Source: Lederbergia sp. NSJ-179
GTDB lineage: Bacteria > Bacillota > Bacilli > Bacillales > Bacillaceae_C
Direction of reading: 5' to 3'
Assembly (NCBI RefSeq): GCF_022867885.1
Contig: NZ_JALIFP010000019.1
Coordinates: 1-64,000, forward strand
DNA length: 64,000 nt
Below, one piece after another: positions 53,890-62,958 of the stretch. The position numbers were made by a program, and so were the translations under genes. Below the pieces are notes generated by a model, which saw only the letters and a program-made list of their open reading frames with translations, was not told the DNA's origin and did not search any database. Numbering within the stretch: position 1 is the stretch's first letter; every line of letters begins with the position of its first letter.

Positions 53890-53913
53890 ATAGAAGATAT
53901 AAGGTCGATAGGG

Positions 53914-53957
53914 AAGCATTAGACTGTCACTTTCAAGGTGGGGGTCTAATGCTTTTC
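53914..53957 (+). terminator. Terminator after the YesMNL-type genes
   Basis: AAGCATTAGAC at 53914 pairs with GTCTAATGCTT at 53944, followed by TTCTT. It separates the regulatory genes from the transport operon. Confidence 0.75.
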
Positions 53958-54011
53958 TTATGCAAGATTACACCTCTAATTTTTACGGGAAATTTACTCT
54001 TTTTTAATGGG

Positions 54012-54032
54012 TATAAAGTGTAAGCGATTTCA
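54012..54032 (+). promoter_or_regulatory. -10 box with adjacent consensus cre site
   Basis: TATAAA at 54012-54017 is followed at 54019 by TGTAAGCGATTTCA, which fits the cre consensus TGWAANCGNTNNCA completely. CcpA binding here would block the transport operon when better carbon sources are present. Confidence 0.7.
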
Positions 54033-54081
54033 GATAACATGAAATATAAGCAATGATTTGTTATATGAGGGGAGAAGAAAC

Positions 54082-55035
54082 GTGGCAAAAACAGCGATAG
54101 AATTGAAAGCGAACCCAACTAGGCCCCAAAAAAATACGTGGAAGAAAATAAAAAGTCAAAAGGCATTAATCTTCATGTCATTTCCCTTTGTCATTTGGTT
54201 AATTATTTTCAAGTATATTCCTCTTGGTGGATGGGCGATGGCTTTTCAGGATTATGCACCTGCTAAAGGTTTTTTTGACCAGGAGTGGGTGGGATTAAAG
54301 CATTTTAAAGTCTTATTTAAGGAAGATTTATTCTATCAAGCTCTCACAAATACATTAGGTATGGGTGTATTGGGCTTGGTTTTCGGAACGATTACCTCCA
54401 TTGGATTTGCTTTGCTCATCAATGAGGTACGATTATTAAAATTCAAGAAACTTACGCAAACCATTTCTTATTTACCCCATTTTGTCTCTTGGGTAATTGT
54501 AGCGAATATTGTGACAACGATGTTAGCCCCGGAAGGAATTGTCAACAATTTATTAATGGCCGTCAATCTCATTGATAAGCCGATTGGTTTTATGTCAAGC
54601 CCTAATATGTTTTGGGGAATTGTGACGGCAGCGGATGTGTGGAAGGAAACAGGATGGAATGCGATCATTTATTTGGCTGCGATGACAGGGGTAGACCCGC
54701 AATTATATGAAGCAGCGAAAGTGGATGGCGCGAGTCGATGGAAGCAAATGTGGCATATTACCTTACCGAGTATTCGACCCGTGATCATCGTCTTACTAAT
54801 TTTAAGTATTGGAAACTTAATTAATATCGGTTTTGAAAAACAAATGCTTTTAGGAAATAATATTGTGGCTGAAAAGGCTTTGGTCATTGATTTATATGCG
54901 TTAAATTATGGAATCGGGATGTTCCGATATTCCTTCGGTACAGCAATCGGTATTTTTAAATCGGTCATTAGCGTCATTTTAATCGTCATTTTTAACAATC
55001 TTGCCAAGAAAACAGGGGATGGCGGCATCTATTAG
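54082..55035 (+). CDS. Oligosaccharide ABC transporter permease (LplB-type)
   Basis: 317 residues from GTG 54082 (GAGGGGAGAAGAAAC); the TTG at 54058 precedes that ribosome-binding site. Six membrane segments and the EAA loop LYEAAKVDGASRWKQMWHITLP, which docks on the ATPase. Sequence features (FIFKYIPLGGWAMAFQDYAP-like start) match LplB/YteP permeases of the CUT1 group. The ATPase is not encoded here and is probably a shared MsmX-like protein. First gene of the cre-controlled operon. Confidence 0.93.
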   Translation: MAKTAIELKANPTRPQKNTWKKIKSQKALIFMSFPFVIWLIIFKYIPLGGWAMAFQDYAPAKGFFDQEWVGLKHFKVLFKEDLFYQALTNTLGMGVLGLVFGTITSIGFALLINEVRLLKFKKLTQTISYLPHFVSWVIVANIVTTMLAPEGIVNNLLMAVNLIDKPIGFMSSPNMFWGIVTAADVWKETGWNAIIYLAAMTGVDPQLYEAAKVDGASRWKQMWHITLPSIRPVIIVLLILSIGNLINIGFEKQMLLGNNIVAEKALVIDLYALNYGIGMFRYSFGTAIGIFKSVISVILIVIFNNLAKKTGDGGIY

Positions 55036-55053
55036 GAGAAGGAGGAAACCAAA

Positions 55054-55941
55054 GTGAAACAATTTAAGAAAATCACCCTATTTGATTTTATACTCACGAT
55101 CGGCATGATCATTGTCATTATTATTACGCTATACCCCTTTCTCAATATTTTGGCCATTTCTCTGAATGATGCGGTCGATACGGCTAAAGGTGGAATTCAT
55201 ATCTGGCCAAGACAGTTTACATTTGCGAACTATACGGAAATTTTTGGTAGTAATGACCGTCTATTTAAAGCTTTTACCATGTCTGTCACGAGAACAGTGG
55301 TAGGCACATTAACGGGAATTATCGCCAGTACGATGCTTGCCTATACATTAAGTCGAAAAGATTATGTTTTTAACAAGCCAATTGCTTTATTACTAGTATT
55401 GACGATGTTTGTTAGTGGGGGATTGATCCCTGATTATATGTTGATCCGAAATTTAGGTCTCATCAATGAATTTGCGGTGTATATCTTACCGATGTTGATT
55501 AGTGCCTTTAATGTAATCATTATTCGTTCCTTTATGGATAGTCTGCCAAAGGCATTGGAAGAGTCAGCCAAAATGGATGGGGCCAATGACTTTACGATCT
55601 TTGCCCGAATTATCTTACCCCTTTCCATGCCAGTGATTGCGACCATTTCCTTATTTTTGGCTGTAGGGCAATGGAATAGTTGGTTTGATACGTATTTATA
55701 TGCAAGAGCCAATGAAAATCTGACCACTTTACAATATGAACTTATGAAAATATTGGATAATGCCAGTACATCTGGTGGTGCTGGCATCAATTCGCAAAAT
55801 GCCGAATTTATTGCCAAACAAACCAATCCACAGTCTTTAAAAATGGCGATTACGATTATTGCCACAGTTCCGATCTTGATGGTCTATCCTTTCTTACAAA
55901 AATATTTTGTCACCGGATTAACTTTGGGAGCTGTTAAATAA
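55054..55941 (+). CDS. Oligosaccharide ABC transporter permease (LplC/YtcP-type)
   Basis: 295 residues from GTG 55054 (GAGAAGGAGGAAACCAAA). Six membrane segments; EAA loop LEESAKMDGANDFTIFARII, and a C-terminal LQKYFVTGLTLGAVKG-like end, here ending GAVK, typical of LplC/YtcP. It pairs with the upstream permease to form the channel. Eighteen bp after lplB-type and 45 bp before the binding protein. Confidence 0.93.
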   Translation: MKQFKKITLFDFILTIGMIIVIIITLYPFLNILAISLNDAVDTAKGGIHIWPRQFTFANYTEIFGSNDRLFKAFTMSVTRTVVGTLTGIIASTMLAYTLSRKDYVFNKPIALLLVLTMFVSGGLIPDYMLIRNLGLINEFAVYILPMLISAFNVIIIRSFMDSLPKALEESAKMDGANDFTIFARIILPLSMPVIATISLFLAVGQWNSWFDTYLYARANENLTTLQYELMKILDNASTSGGAGINSQNAEFIAKQTNPQSLKMAITIIATVPILMVYPFLQKYFVTGLTLGAVK

Positions 55942-55986
55942 GGTATCAATTTTTTGATATAATTCTAATGAATGAGGGGGAGTAAC

Positions 55987-57666
55987 ATGTTTAGAAGGAA
56001 ATGGCCATTATGGTCACTGATATTGGTTTTAGTTGTTGGGATTACGCTTGCAGGTTGTAGTAGTGAAACGGGAAAGAAAGGAGACGATGGGGACAAATCG
56101 AAGTCTTCTGATGAACCGATTACATTAACGTTCTTTAATGCGGATTTAACATCTGACGTCTCGTTTGATGATGAAGTCGCGAAGAAAATTACCGAGAAAA
56201 CGGGTGTCATTCTCGATATCCAACACCCCGTTGGCGGAGATGAGCAAGCGATTCCGTTAATGATTGCGAGTGGTGAATACCCAGACCTGATTTACGCCAA
56301 AGGGGATATTGGAAAATTAATCGAAGCTGGCGGCGTGATTAAACTAGATGATTTAATCGAAGAAAAAGGCGATAATTTGAAAAAAATGTACGGGGACCAG
56401 CTTGATCGTTTAAGAAATTCAATCGATGATCCAAGTATTTATGGAGTAGGAACCTATGGCGTGGAAAATGCTTATTGGAAGACAAGTGGAACGATGTCTA
56501 TACAATTGGACGTTTTACGGGAGTTAGGGTATCCCGAAATTAAAACACTTGAAGATTATGAAAATGCATTAACAGATTATATTGCAAAGAATCCAGAAAT
56601 AGATGGTCAAAAGACAATCGGACTTTCTTTATTAGGTAGTGATTGGCGCTGGTTGATTACGCTTGGAAATCCGGCTGGTTTCGCTCTTGGCATACAGGAC
56701 GATGGTCAATGGGCGATTGATGATGAAACAGGGGAAGCAACATATAAATTTACGATCCCTGAGATTAAAGAATATTTTAAATGGCTAAATCACATGAATG
56801 ATATTGGCTTACTGGATCCAGAATCTTTCACACAAACACATGATACGTATATTTCCAAACTATCTTCTGGTCGAGTGCTAGGAATTGCGGATCAAGACTG
56901 GAATTATGGGGATGCCGATAAAGCCTTGAAAGCGGATGGAAAAGAGTGGAGAACCTATGCCCCACTTCCCGTTACATTGAATGAAAACTACAAGTCTCAA
57001 GGTTTAAAAGATTACGGCTTTGCTGGTGGTGGAGGAATCTCGATTAGTTCCACTTCAGAACATCAAGAAAAAGCTTTCGAATTTCTTGATTGGATGGCAT
57101 CCGAAGAAGCACAAATTTTGGTGAATTGGGGAATTGAAGGAGAAAACTATGATGTAATTGATGGAAAAAGAGTACTACAGGATGATGATAAAGAACAAAG
57201 AAAAACAGATGCGAAGTATCCAGAAAAAACAGGTGTAGGTCAATATGTCTATCCATTCCCACAATGGGGAAATGGCGCAGTTGATTCAACTGGTAACCCG
57301 ATTTCACCTGACACACAAGAGGATATAATCGCTGCCTATACAGATGCGGAAAAAGAAGCATTGGGTAAATATGGGATGGAAAGTTGGATTGATTGGTTCC
57401 CTTCCACGGAGGAACTAGGCATCTCTAATCACGGAGCAGCTGCAAACTATACGATTCCGAATAATAGTGATCTGCAAATTATCCAACAAAAAGCCGATGA
57501 CTATACAGAGCAAAAAATCACCCAAGCCATCCTTGGAAAACCTGCTGATTTTGATGCAGCTTGGGACGAAATGCAAGAGAAACTGATCGAAATGGATATT
57601 GAAAAAGCGAATAAAGAAATGACGAAAATTACACAAGATACGATGAAGTTATGGGGAACAAAATAA
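55987..57666 (+). CDS. Sugar ABC transporter substrate-binding lipoprotein
   Basis: 559 residues from ATG 55987 (AGGGGGAGTAAC); the ATG at 55972 is before the ribosome-binding site. Signal peptide with lipobox LAGC, Cys24 being the lipidated residue, then a long Gly/Asp/Lys/Ser linker. The rest is an LplA/YtcQ-type extracellular solute-binding protein: PLMIASGEYPDLIYAKGD near residue 90 and GGGGISISSTSEHQEKAFEFLDWM around 350. It delivers an oligosaccharide to the two upstream permeases. Immediately followed by a 52-bp repeat array. Confidence 0.92.
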   Translation: MFRRKWPLWSLILVLVVGITLAGCSSETGKKGDDGDKSKSSDEPITLTFFNADLTSDVSFDDEVAKKITEKTGVILDIQHPVGGDEQAIPLMIASGEYPDLIYAKGDIGKLIEAGGVIKLDDLIEEKGDNLKKMYGDQLDRLRNSIDDPSIYGVGTYGVENAYWKTSGTMSIQLDVLRELGYPEIKTLEDYENALTDYIAKNPEIDGQKTIGLSLLGSDWRWLITLGNPAGFALGIQDDGQWAIDDETGEATYKFTIPEIKEYFKWLNHMNDIGLLDPESFTQTHDTYISKLSSGRVLGIADQDWNYGDADKALKADGKEWRTYAPLPVTLNENYKSQGLKDYGFAGGGGISISSTSEHQEKAFEFLDWMASEEAQILVNWGIEGENYDVIDGKRVLQDDDKEQRKTDAKYPEKTGVGQYVYPFPQWGNGAVDSTGNPISPDTQEDIIAAYTDAEKEALGKYGMESWIDWFPSTEELGISNHGAAANYTIPNNSDLQIIQQKADDYTEQKITQAILGKPADFDAAWDEMQEKLIEMDIEKANKEMTKITQDTMKLWGTK

Positions 57667-57755
57667 TAGAATAGGAATAGAGCTGTCCTAAATGAGAAGG
57701 GGAGCCATTCACTCCATATAAGTGAAGGTGGGACAGCCCATTCCATTATTTTGTC

Positions 57756-58014
57756 CTAAGTGGCAAAAAAGTCTAAATAGGTCACAGCGGGGCGATGGCT
57801 GTGCCCGAAAAGGTATAAAAAGTCCAACGAGGTAACAGCGGAGCGCTTGGCTGTGCCCGAAAAGTGCAAAAAAGTCCGAACAGGTAACAGCGAAGCACTT
57901 GGTCGTGCCCGAAAAGGCATAAAAGGTCCAACCAGGTAACAACGGTGCGTTTGGCTGTGCCTAAAAAGTCCAAAAAAGTCGAACCAGGTACCAGCGAATC
58001 GTTTGGCTGTGCCG
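57756..58014 (+). repeat. 52-bp tandem array of hairpin-like units (5 copies)
   Basis: GGTAACAGCG or a variant recurs at about 57780, 57831, 57883, 57935 and 57987 (period 51, then 52). Each unit has a 27-base imperfect palindrome, GGTAACAGCG ... GGCTGTGCC, and a 25-base linker beginning CGAAAAGG and containing AAAAAGTCC. The size, palindrome length and the GAAAA after the stem match the array at 39.2 kb although the stem sequence is unrelated. It sits between the binding-protein and GH31 genes. Confidence 0.88.
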
Positions 58015-58061
58015 AACTGATTATAGCTAATCATTACAAAGTGGAAAGGTGTTTGAGTAAA

Positions 58062-60377
58062 ATGAAATTTACAGATGGTAATTGGCTGGTGCGTGAAGGA
58101 TATAATATTCATTATCCACGCAGTGTTCATGATAACAACATAGAAAAAGAGAGTGTGACTTTTTATGCCCCTTGTAAAGAGATCCATCATAGAGGAGCAA
58201 CATTGGATGGTCCATTATTAACGGTGAAACTATCCTCTCCAATAGAAAATGTGATTCGAGTACAAACATGGCATTTTAAAGGTCGAAAAATAAAAGGTCC
58301 TCATTTTGATGTGGCCGATCAATCTATCACTCCAGAAATAGACGTCAATGAAGAGGCACTGTCATTAACAAGCGGCGATTTAAAACTAGTCGTGAATAAA
58401 CAACAGTTCCGTTTCGATTTTTTCAATGGCGATCGAAAAATGAACGCTGGAAACGCTAAAGGGCTTGCCTGGATCGAGGGTCCAGAGGAAACTTCCTATA
58501 TGCGCGGTCAGCTGAATCTAAATGTTGGGGAACAAATTTATGGATTAGGAGAGCGTTTTACTCCTTTTGTTAAAAATGGCCAAACTGTTGATATTTGGAA
58601 TAAAGATGGCGGGACAAGCTCTGAACAATCGTATAAAAATATTCCATTTTATTTGAGTAGTGAAGGTTATGGGGTCTTTGTCAATCATCCTGAAGAGGTA
58701 AGCTTTGAGATTGGTTCGGAATTAGTGTCTAAAAGTCAATTTAGCGTTGCTGGAGAATATCTAGATTATTATCTTATAAATGGTCCTACTCCAAAGGATG
58801 TGATCAGTCGCTATACAGCATTAACGGGTAAACCTGCTTTACCACCAGCATGGTCTTTCGGATTATGGCTAACAACTTCTTTTACGACCGATTATAATGA
58901 AGAAACCGTCCATCATTTTATTGATGGAATGGAGGAAAGAGGCATTCCATTAAGTGTATTTCATTTTGATTGCTTCTGGATGAAAGAATTCGAGTGGTGT
59001 AATTTTGAATGGGATCGCGATAATTTCCCTGACCCGCAAGGCATGTTAAATCGTCTAAAAGAAAAAGGATTAAAGATCTGCGTCTGGATCAACCCCTATA
59101 TTGCCCAAAAATCCAAGCTATTTGCTGAGGCAGCAGAAAAAGGATACTTGATTCAAAAGCCAAATGGGGATGTATGGCAATGGGATCTCTGGCAAGCGGG
59201 AATGGGAGTTGTCGATTTTACCAACCCAGCCGCCTGCAAATGGTATACCGATCATTTAAAACGATTAGTCAATATGGGTGTCGATTCCTTTAAAACAGAT
59301 TTTGGTGAGCGGATCCCGACAGATGTTGTTTATCATGATGGTTCTGATCCATATAAAATGCATAACTATTATGCTTATAAATTTAATGAAGTTGTCTTTG
59401 ATTTTCTGAAAGAAGAAAAAGGAGAAAACCAGGCTGTCCTCTTTGCTCGTTCCTCCACGGCTGGTGGTCAAAAGTTCCCTGTTCACTGGGGTGGGGATTG
59501 TGACTCCACTTATGAAGCGATGGCCGAAAGTTTACGAGGCGGATTATCGCTTACATTGAGTGGCTTTGGCTACTGGAGTCATGATATTGGTGGATTTGAA
59601 AGTACGGCGACACCAGATGTTTGCAAACGCTGGACAGCATTTGGACTACTATCAAGCCATAGTCGTTTTCACGGTAGCTCCTCTTATCGTGTTCCTTGGC
59701 TATTTGATGAGGAAGCCGTTGATGTAACTCGACATTTTACGAAGCTAAAAAATCGCTTAATGCCTTATTTATTTCATGCAGCGGTTGAGAATCGGAACAC
59801 AGGGGTACCAGTGATGCGGGCCATGGTACTTGAATTCCCAGAGGATCCAACTTGTCATTTATTAGATCGCCAATATATGCTAGGAGATTCCATCTTGGTT
59901 GCCCCCATTTTTAATGACGAAGGGATTGCCACTTACTATCTACCAAAAGGAAAATGGACCCATCTTTTAACAGGTGAAGTGGTAGAAGGGGGCACATGGA
60001 GAAAAGAAAAATATGATTATATGAGTCTTCCCTTATTTGTAAAATCAAATGCGATCATCCCGATGGGGGCCAATCCAACAAGTCCGGAATATGATTATGC
60101 CGAAGATCTTACCTTCTATGTGTACGAGTTGGAAGAAGGCAAGGAAGTTTCCACTGCCGTTTATAATCTGGATGGAGCAGAGGTTGGCAAGATTACCTTC
60201 GTTCGCTCAGGTGAAACGGTTGAGATCCAATCAAATCTAAAGCAAAAACCTTATCATATTTGCTTGGTTGGAAAGAATGAAATCAGGTCTACTACATCAG
60301 GCGAATGGAGTAAGGAAACAATGGGAGCAACGGTCACGCCGGACCCGTCTGCATCAAGCTTTTCTGTTCGACTGTAA
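58062..60377 (+). CDS. Alpha-xylosidase-like GH31 enzyme
   Basis: 771 residues from ATG 58062 (GGAAAGGTG upstream; TTG 58053 is an alternative). The upstream frame through the repeat array is rejected. GH31 domains: N-terminal beta-sandwich, TIM barrel, C-terminal beta domains. Asp413 in SFKTDFGERIPTD is the nucleophile; HWGGDCDSTYEAM holds the acid/base Asp. The KTDFGERIPTD form and the length are those of YicI/XylQ alpha-xylosidases. No signal peptide, so it acts on imported oligosaccharides, removing terminal xylose. It ends the transport operon. Confidence 0.92.
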   Translation: MKFTDGNWLVREGYNIHYPRSVHDNNIEKESVTFYAPCKEIHHRGATLDGPLLTVKLSSPIENVIRVQTWHFKGRKIKGPHFDVADQSITPEIDVNEEALSLTSGDLKLVVNKQQFRFDFFNGDRKMNAGNAKGLAWIEGPEETSYMRGQLNLNVGEQIYGLGERFTPFVKNGQTVDIWNKDGGTSSEQSYKNIPFYLSSEGYGVFVNHPEEVSFEIGSELVSKSQFSVAGEYLDYYLINGPTPKDVISRYTALTGKPALPPAWSFGLWLTTSFTTDYNEETVHHFIDGMEERGIPLSVFHFDCFWMKEFEWCNFEWDRDNFPDPQGMLNRLKEKGLKICVWINPYIAQKSKLFAEAAEKGYLIQKPNGDVWQWDLWQAGMGVVDFTNPAACKWYTDHLKRLVNMGVDSFKTDFGERIPTDVVYHDGSDPYKMHNYYAYKFNEVVFDFLKEEKGENQAVLFARSSTAGGQKFPVHWGGDCDSTYEAMAESLRGGLSLTLSGFGYWSHDIGGFESTATPDVCKRWTAFGLLSSHSRFHGSSSYRVPWLFDEEAVDVTRHFTKLKNRLMPYLFHAAVENRNTGVPVMRAMVLEFPEDPTCHLLDRQYMLGDSILVAPIFNDEGIATYYLPKGKWTHLLTGEVVEGGTWRKEKYDYMSLPLFVKSNAIIPMGANPTSPEYDYAEDLTFYVYELEEGKEVSTAVYNLDGAEVGKITFVRSGETVEIQSNLKQKPYHICLVGKNEIRSTTSGEWSKETMGATVTPDPSASSFSVRL

Positions 60378-60385
60378 TTTTATAG

Positions 60386-60421
60386 AACGAAACCCTTAAG
60401 TTGACAGGGTTTCGTTTTTTT
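60386..60421 (+). terminator. Terminator of the GH31 operon
   Basis: AACGAAACCC at 60386 pairs with GGGTTTCGTT at 60407, then a run of T. Confidence 0.88.
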
Positions 60422-60633
60422 CTGCTTTTGTACGATCAAAGTGAAAATCGTAGAATGCAGCTGACATTAATGAAACAAAGATTCACTTAATTTTTTGAAA
60501 TTAGCATGCTGGAACCTCCTTCTCCGCAAATATAAAGGGGGCTTAATGATGGGAGTAAAGAACGATTCGGCCAAAAAAGGAACTTTCCTAGGTTTTTTCA
60601 TACAATATCACAAAAGACCAAGGAGATGATCAG

Positions 60634-60966
60634 ATGGCCTTGCGGATTGAAGTGTCCATTCAAAAGCACCAACTAAAGCTATTTGATGGTTCAAAGCTGA
60701 TTAAAACCTATCCCGTTGCCCTTGGAAAAATCGTAACCCCTACTCCTCATGGATCTTATAAGATCATCAACAAACAGCTCAACCCCGGCGGTCCCTTTGG
60801 TGTCCTTTGGATGGGATTATCCAAACCACATTATGGAATTCATGGAACAAACAATCCTTCATCCATTGGAAAAAGTGTCTCCCATGGCTGTATTAGAATG
60901 TATAATCATGACGTATTGGATCTTTCCCGTCGGGTCCCTGTAGGAACCCCGGTCGTCATCCAATAA
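60634..60966 (+). CDS. Short YkuD-type L,D-transpeptidase
   Basis: 110 residues from ATG 60634 (CAAGGAGATGATCAG). It is a bare YkuD catalytic domain: [27 protein letters not shown], then [25 protein letters not shown] with the catalytic His and Cys (HGTNxPxxIG...SHGCIRM). No signal peptide or LysM domain is present, unlike YkuD itself. Small Bacillus versions of this kind occur in the cytoplasm or spore. L,D-transpeptidases cross-link peptidoglycan through meso-DAP. Single gene with its own terminator. Confidence 0.9.
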   Translation: MALRIEVSIQKHQLKLFDGSKLIKTYPVALGKIVTPTPHGSYKIINKQLNPGGPFGVLWMGLSKPHYGIHGTNNPSSIGKSVSHGCIRMYNHDVLDLSRRVPVGTPVVIQ

Positions 60967-60995
60967 ATCGTTATCCTGCCAGCGAAATAATTCCT

Positions 60996-61026
60996 AAGCT
61001 ATCCGTGCGATAGCTTTTTATTTTTG
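60996..61026 (+). terminator. Terminator of the L,D-transpeptidase gene
   Basis: AAGCTATC at 60996 pairs with GATAGCTT at 61009, followed by TTTATTTTT. Confidence 0.8.
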
Positions 61027-61119
61027 CCTGACATGTATTCGGCAAAATTCGGGGCGTGCCAGGCACCCGAAATGAAAGGGTGGGAAAAAGATCTTACGAT
61101 TAAAAAACAATTTCCGTCA

Positions 61120-61148
61120 TTGACAAATTCGTGTGGAGTGGCTAATAT
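61120..61148 (+). promoter_or_regulatory. Sigma-A promoter upstream of mntABCD
   Basis: TTGACA at 61120, a 17-bp spacer, TAATAT at 61143. The MntR-like site lies about 20 bp downstream of it, in the start region. Confidence 0.7.
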
Positions 61149-61168
61149 ATTTGGTATACGAAATATAG

Positions 61169-61213
61169 TTGACTTAAGGAAACATTGTGTTGTTAGGTTA
61201 ATTCATGTATAAA
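61169..61213 (+). promoter_or_regulatory. MntR-like site and second promoter of mntABCD
   Basis: TTGACTTAAGGAAAC at 61169-61183 resembles the MntR operator of Bacillus (TTTGCCTTAAGGAAAC-like). Right after it TTGTGT (61185), 17 bp, TATAAA (61208) makes a second promoter. Manganese-bound MntR should repress here when manganese is sufficient. Confidence 0.6.
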
Positions 61214-61251
61214 ATTTCAGGTGAACAGCACGCAAAATAGGAGGGGTACAA

Positions 61252-62223
61252 GTGGTTCAGAAACGAAAACGAAGTAAAAGATTTCTATTTTCAGGGATTG
61301 TCATATTACTAATTATGACTTTGGCTCTAGCAGGTTGTTCAGGCGATAAGAAAAAGGAAGCAGCTTCGGCTGAAGGGGATAAAAAAATAAACATCGTGAC
61401 AACCATTGCACAAATTGCTGAACCAATTTCCATTATTGGCGGTGAGTATGTACAAGTAGAAAGCTTGATGGGGCCAGGAGTTGATCCGCATTTGTACAAG
61501 GCAACTCAGGGAGATATTAAAAAATTAGAAGGTAGCGATATCGTTCTATACAGCGGATTGAATTTGGAAGGAAATATGACAGAAGCATTTGAAAATATCA
61601 GCAAGAAAAAAACGGTTAGTGCTATTTCGGAATCCATTTCTGAGGATCAGCTATTGAATGATGAGAATGGAGCTATTGACCCACATGTTTGGTTTGATAT
61701 TGAGTTATGGAAAACTGCACTAGAAGAAGCAACAGCGACGTTGAAGGAATATGCTCCGGATCATGCGGATGATTTTGAAAAAAATAAAAAGGACTATTTC
61801 GTAAAACTAGATGAGTTGTTAGAAGAATCAAAGTCAAAGCTTGCAGAAATTCCAAAAGAGAAGCGAGTATTAGTCACAGCACATGATGCCTTTGGATATT
61901 TTGGTCGTGCCTATGATATTGATGTTGTTGGACTACAGGGATTGAGTACAGAAGATGAAATTGGTATTTCTGATATTGACGATACAATTGAGATCATTAT
62001 GGAGCATAAAGTTCCTTCCGTATTTGTAGAAAGTAGTGTCAATCAAAATTCGATTAAAGCTGTTATTGAAGGCGCAAAAAAGAAAGGCTTAGACATTCAA
62101 TTAGGCGGAGAGCTTTATTCAGATGCCATGGGAAATGAAGGAACGGAGGAAGGCACATATATTGGAATGTATCGATATAATGTAAAAACCATTTATGAGG
62201 CATTACAAGGAGTGGAGGAATAA
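61252..62223 (+). CDS. mntA: Manganese ABC transporter, binding lipoprotein
   Basis: 323 residues from GTG 61252 (GGAGGGGTACAA). Signal peptide with lipobox LAGC (Cys29). A cluster A-I metal-binding protein: LMGPGVDPHLYKATQGD (His ligand), IDPHVWFDIELW (His), VTAHDAFGYFGRAYDI (Glu/His region) and a C-terminal LYSDAMG (Asp). The three carboxylate/His ligands and the lack of a His-rich loop fit manganese rather than zinc. First gene of mntABCD, one base before mntB. Confidence 0.93.
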   Translation: MVQKRKRSKRFLFSGIVILLIMTLALAGCSGDKKKEAASAEGDKKINIVTTIAQIAEPISIIGGEYVQVESLMGPGVDPHLYKATQGDIKKLEGSDIVLYSGLNLEGNMTEAFENISKKKTVSAISESISEDQLLNDENGAIDPHVWFDIELWKTALEEATATLKEYAPDHADDFEKNKKDYFVKLDELLEESKSKLAEIPKEKRVLVTAHDAFGYFGRAYDIDVVGLQGLSTEDEIGISDIDDTIEIIMEHKVPSVFVESSVNQNSIKAVIEGAKKKGLDIQLGGELYSDAMGNEGTEEGTYIGMYRYNVKTIYEALQGVEE

Positions 62224-62952
62224 ATGTCCGTATTGAAGGTAGAAAATCTTTCGGCCGCCTATCGTAAAAATAAAGTTCTTTATGATGTGAATTTTGACAT
62301 TCACCCAGGCTCCTTAACAGGCATAGTTGGTCCCAATGGGGCAGGTAAATCAACATTACTGAAAGTGATGCTAGAATTACACCCGAAACTTACTGGAGAA
62401 GTGAAGTTCTTCAACACCAGCCTGGCCAAAACAAAAACGAAAGTTGGCTATGTCCCTCAACGGGGTTCCGTTGATTGGGACTTTCCAACCAATGCTTTGG
62501 ATGTGGTGTTAATGGGGCTTTATGGAAGAATCGGTTGGTTTAAATGGCCTGCGCGTAAAGATAAGGAAAGAGCAATGGAATCTTTAGCCAAAATGGGAAT
62601 GACTGATTATGCCGACCGACAGATTAGCCAATTATCTGGAGGACAGCAGCAACGAGTATTCTTGGCACGGGCTCTCGTACAGGATGCTGATCTCTATTTA
62701 ATGGATGAACCGCTTGTGGGTGTAGATGCTGCAACAGAAGCGGCGATTATGACAACATTAAAAGAATTAAAGATGGCTGGGAAAACAGTTATGGTTGTTC
62801 ATCACGATTTATTAACAGTTGGAGAGTATTTTGATCATGTCATGCTTCTCAATCGAACCATTATAAAATATGGGAAAACCGAGGAAGTTTTTACAAAAGA
62901 AAATGTGCAACAAACATATGGTGGAATTTTGCGATGGATGAAGGAGGCTTGA
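62224..62952 (+). CDS. mntB: Manganese ABC transporter, ATPase
   Basis: 242 residues from ATG 62224, directly after the mntA stop. ABC motifs: GPNGAGKSTLLK (Walker A), YVPQRGSVDWDFP (Q-loop with the sequence typical of metal importers), LSGGQQQRVFLARAL (signature), LYLMDEPLVGVD (Walker B) and the switch His in VVHHD. It powers MntCD. Confidence 0.95.
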   Translation: MSVLKVENLSAAYRKNKVLYDVNFDIHPGSLTGIVGPNGAGKSTLLKVMLELHPKLTGEVKFFNTSLAKTKTKVGYVPQRGSVDWDFPTNALDVVLMGLYGRIGWFKWPARKDKERAMESLAKMGMTDYADRQISQLSGGQQQRVFLARALVQDADLYLMDEPLVGVDAATEAAIMTTLKELKMAGKTVMVVHHDLLTVGEYFDHVMLLNRTIIKYGKTEEVFTKENVQQTYGGILRWMKEA

Positions 62953-62958
62953 TCTACA

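Noticed and set aside
57945-58061. N-terminal extension of the GH31 gene through the repeat array
   Set aside because: The extra codons are repeat sequence; homologues begin at MKFTDG.
57709-58190. Minus-strand ORFs across the 57.8-kb array
   Set aside because: They read the repeats as protein (FAVTCSDFFALFGH-like segments repeated) and run antisense to an operon.
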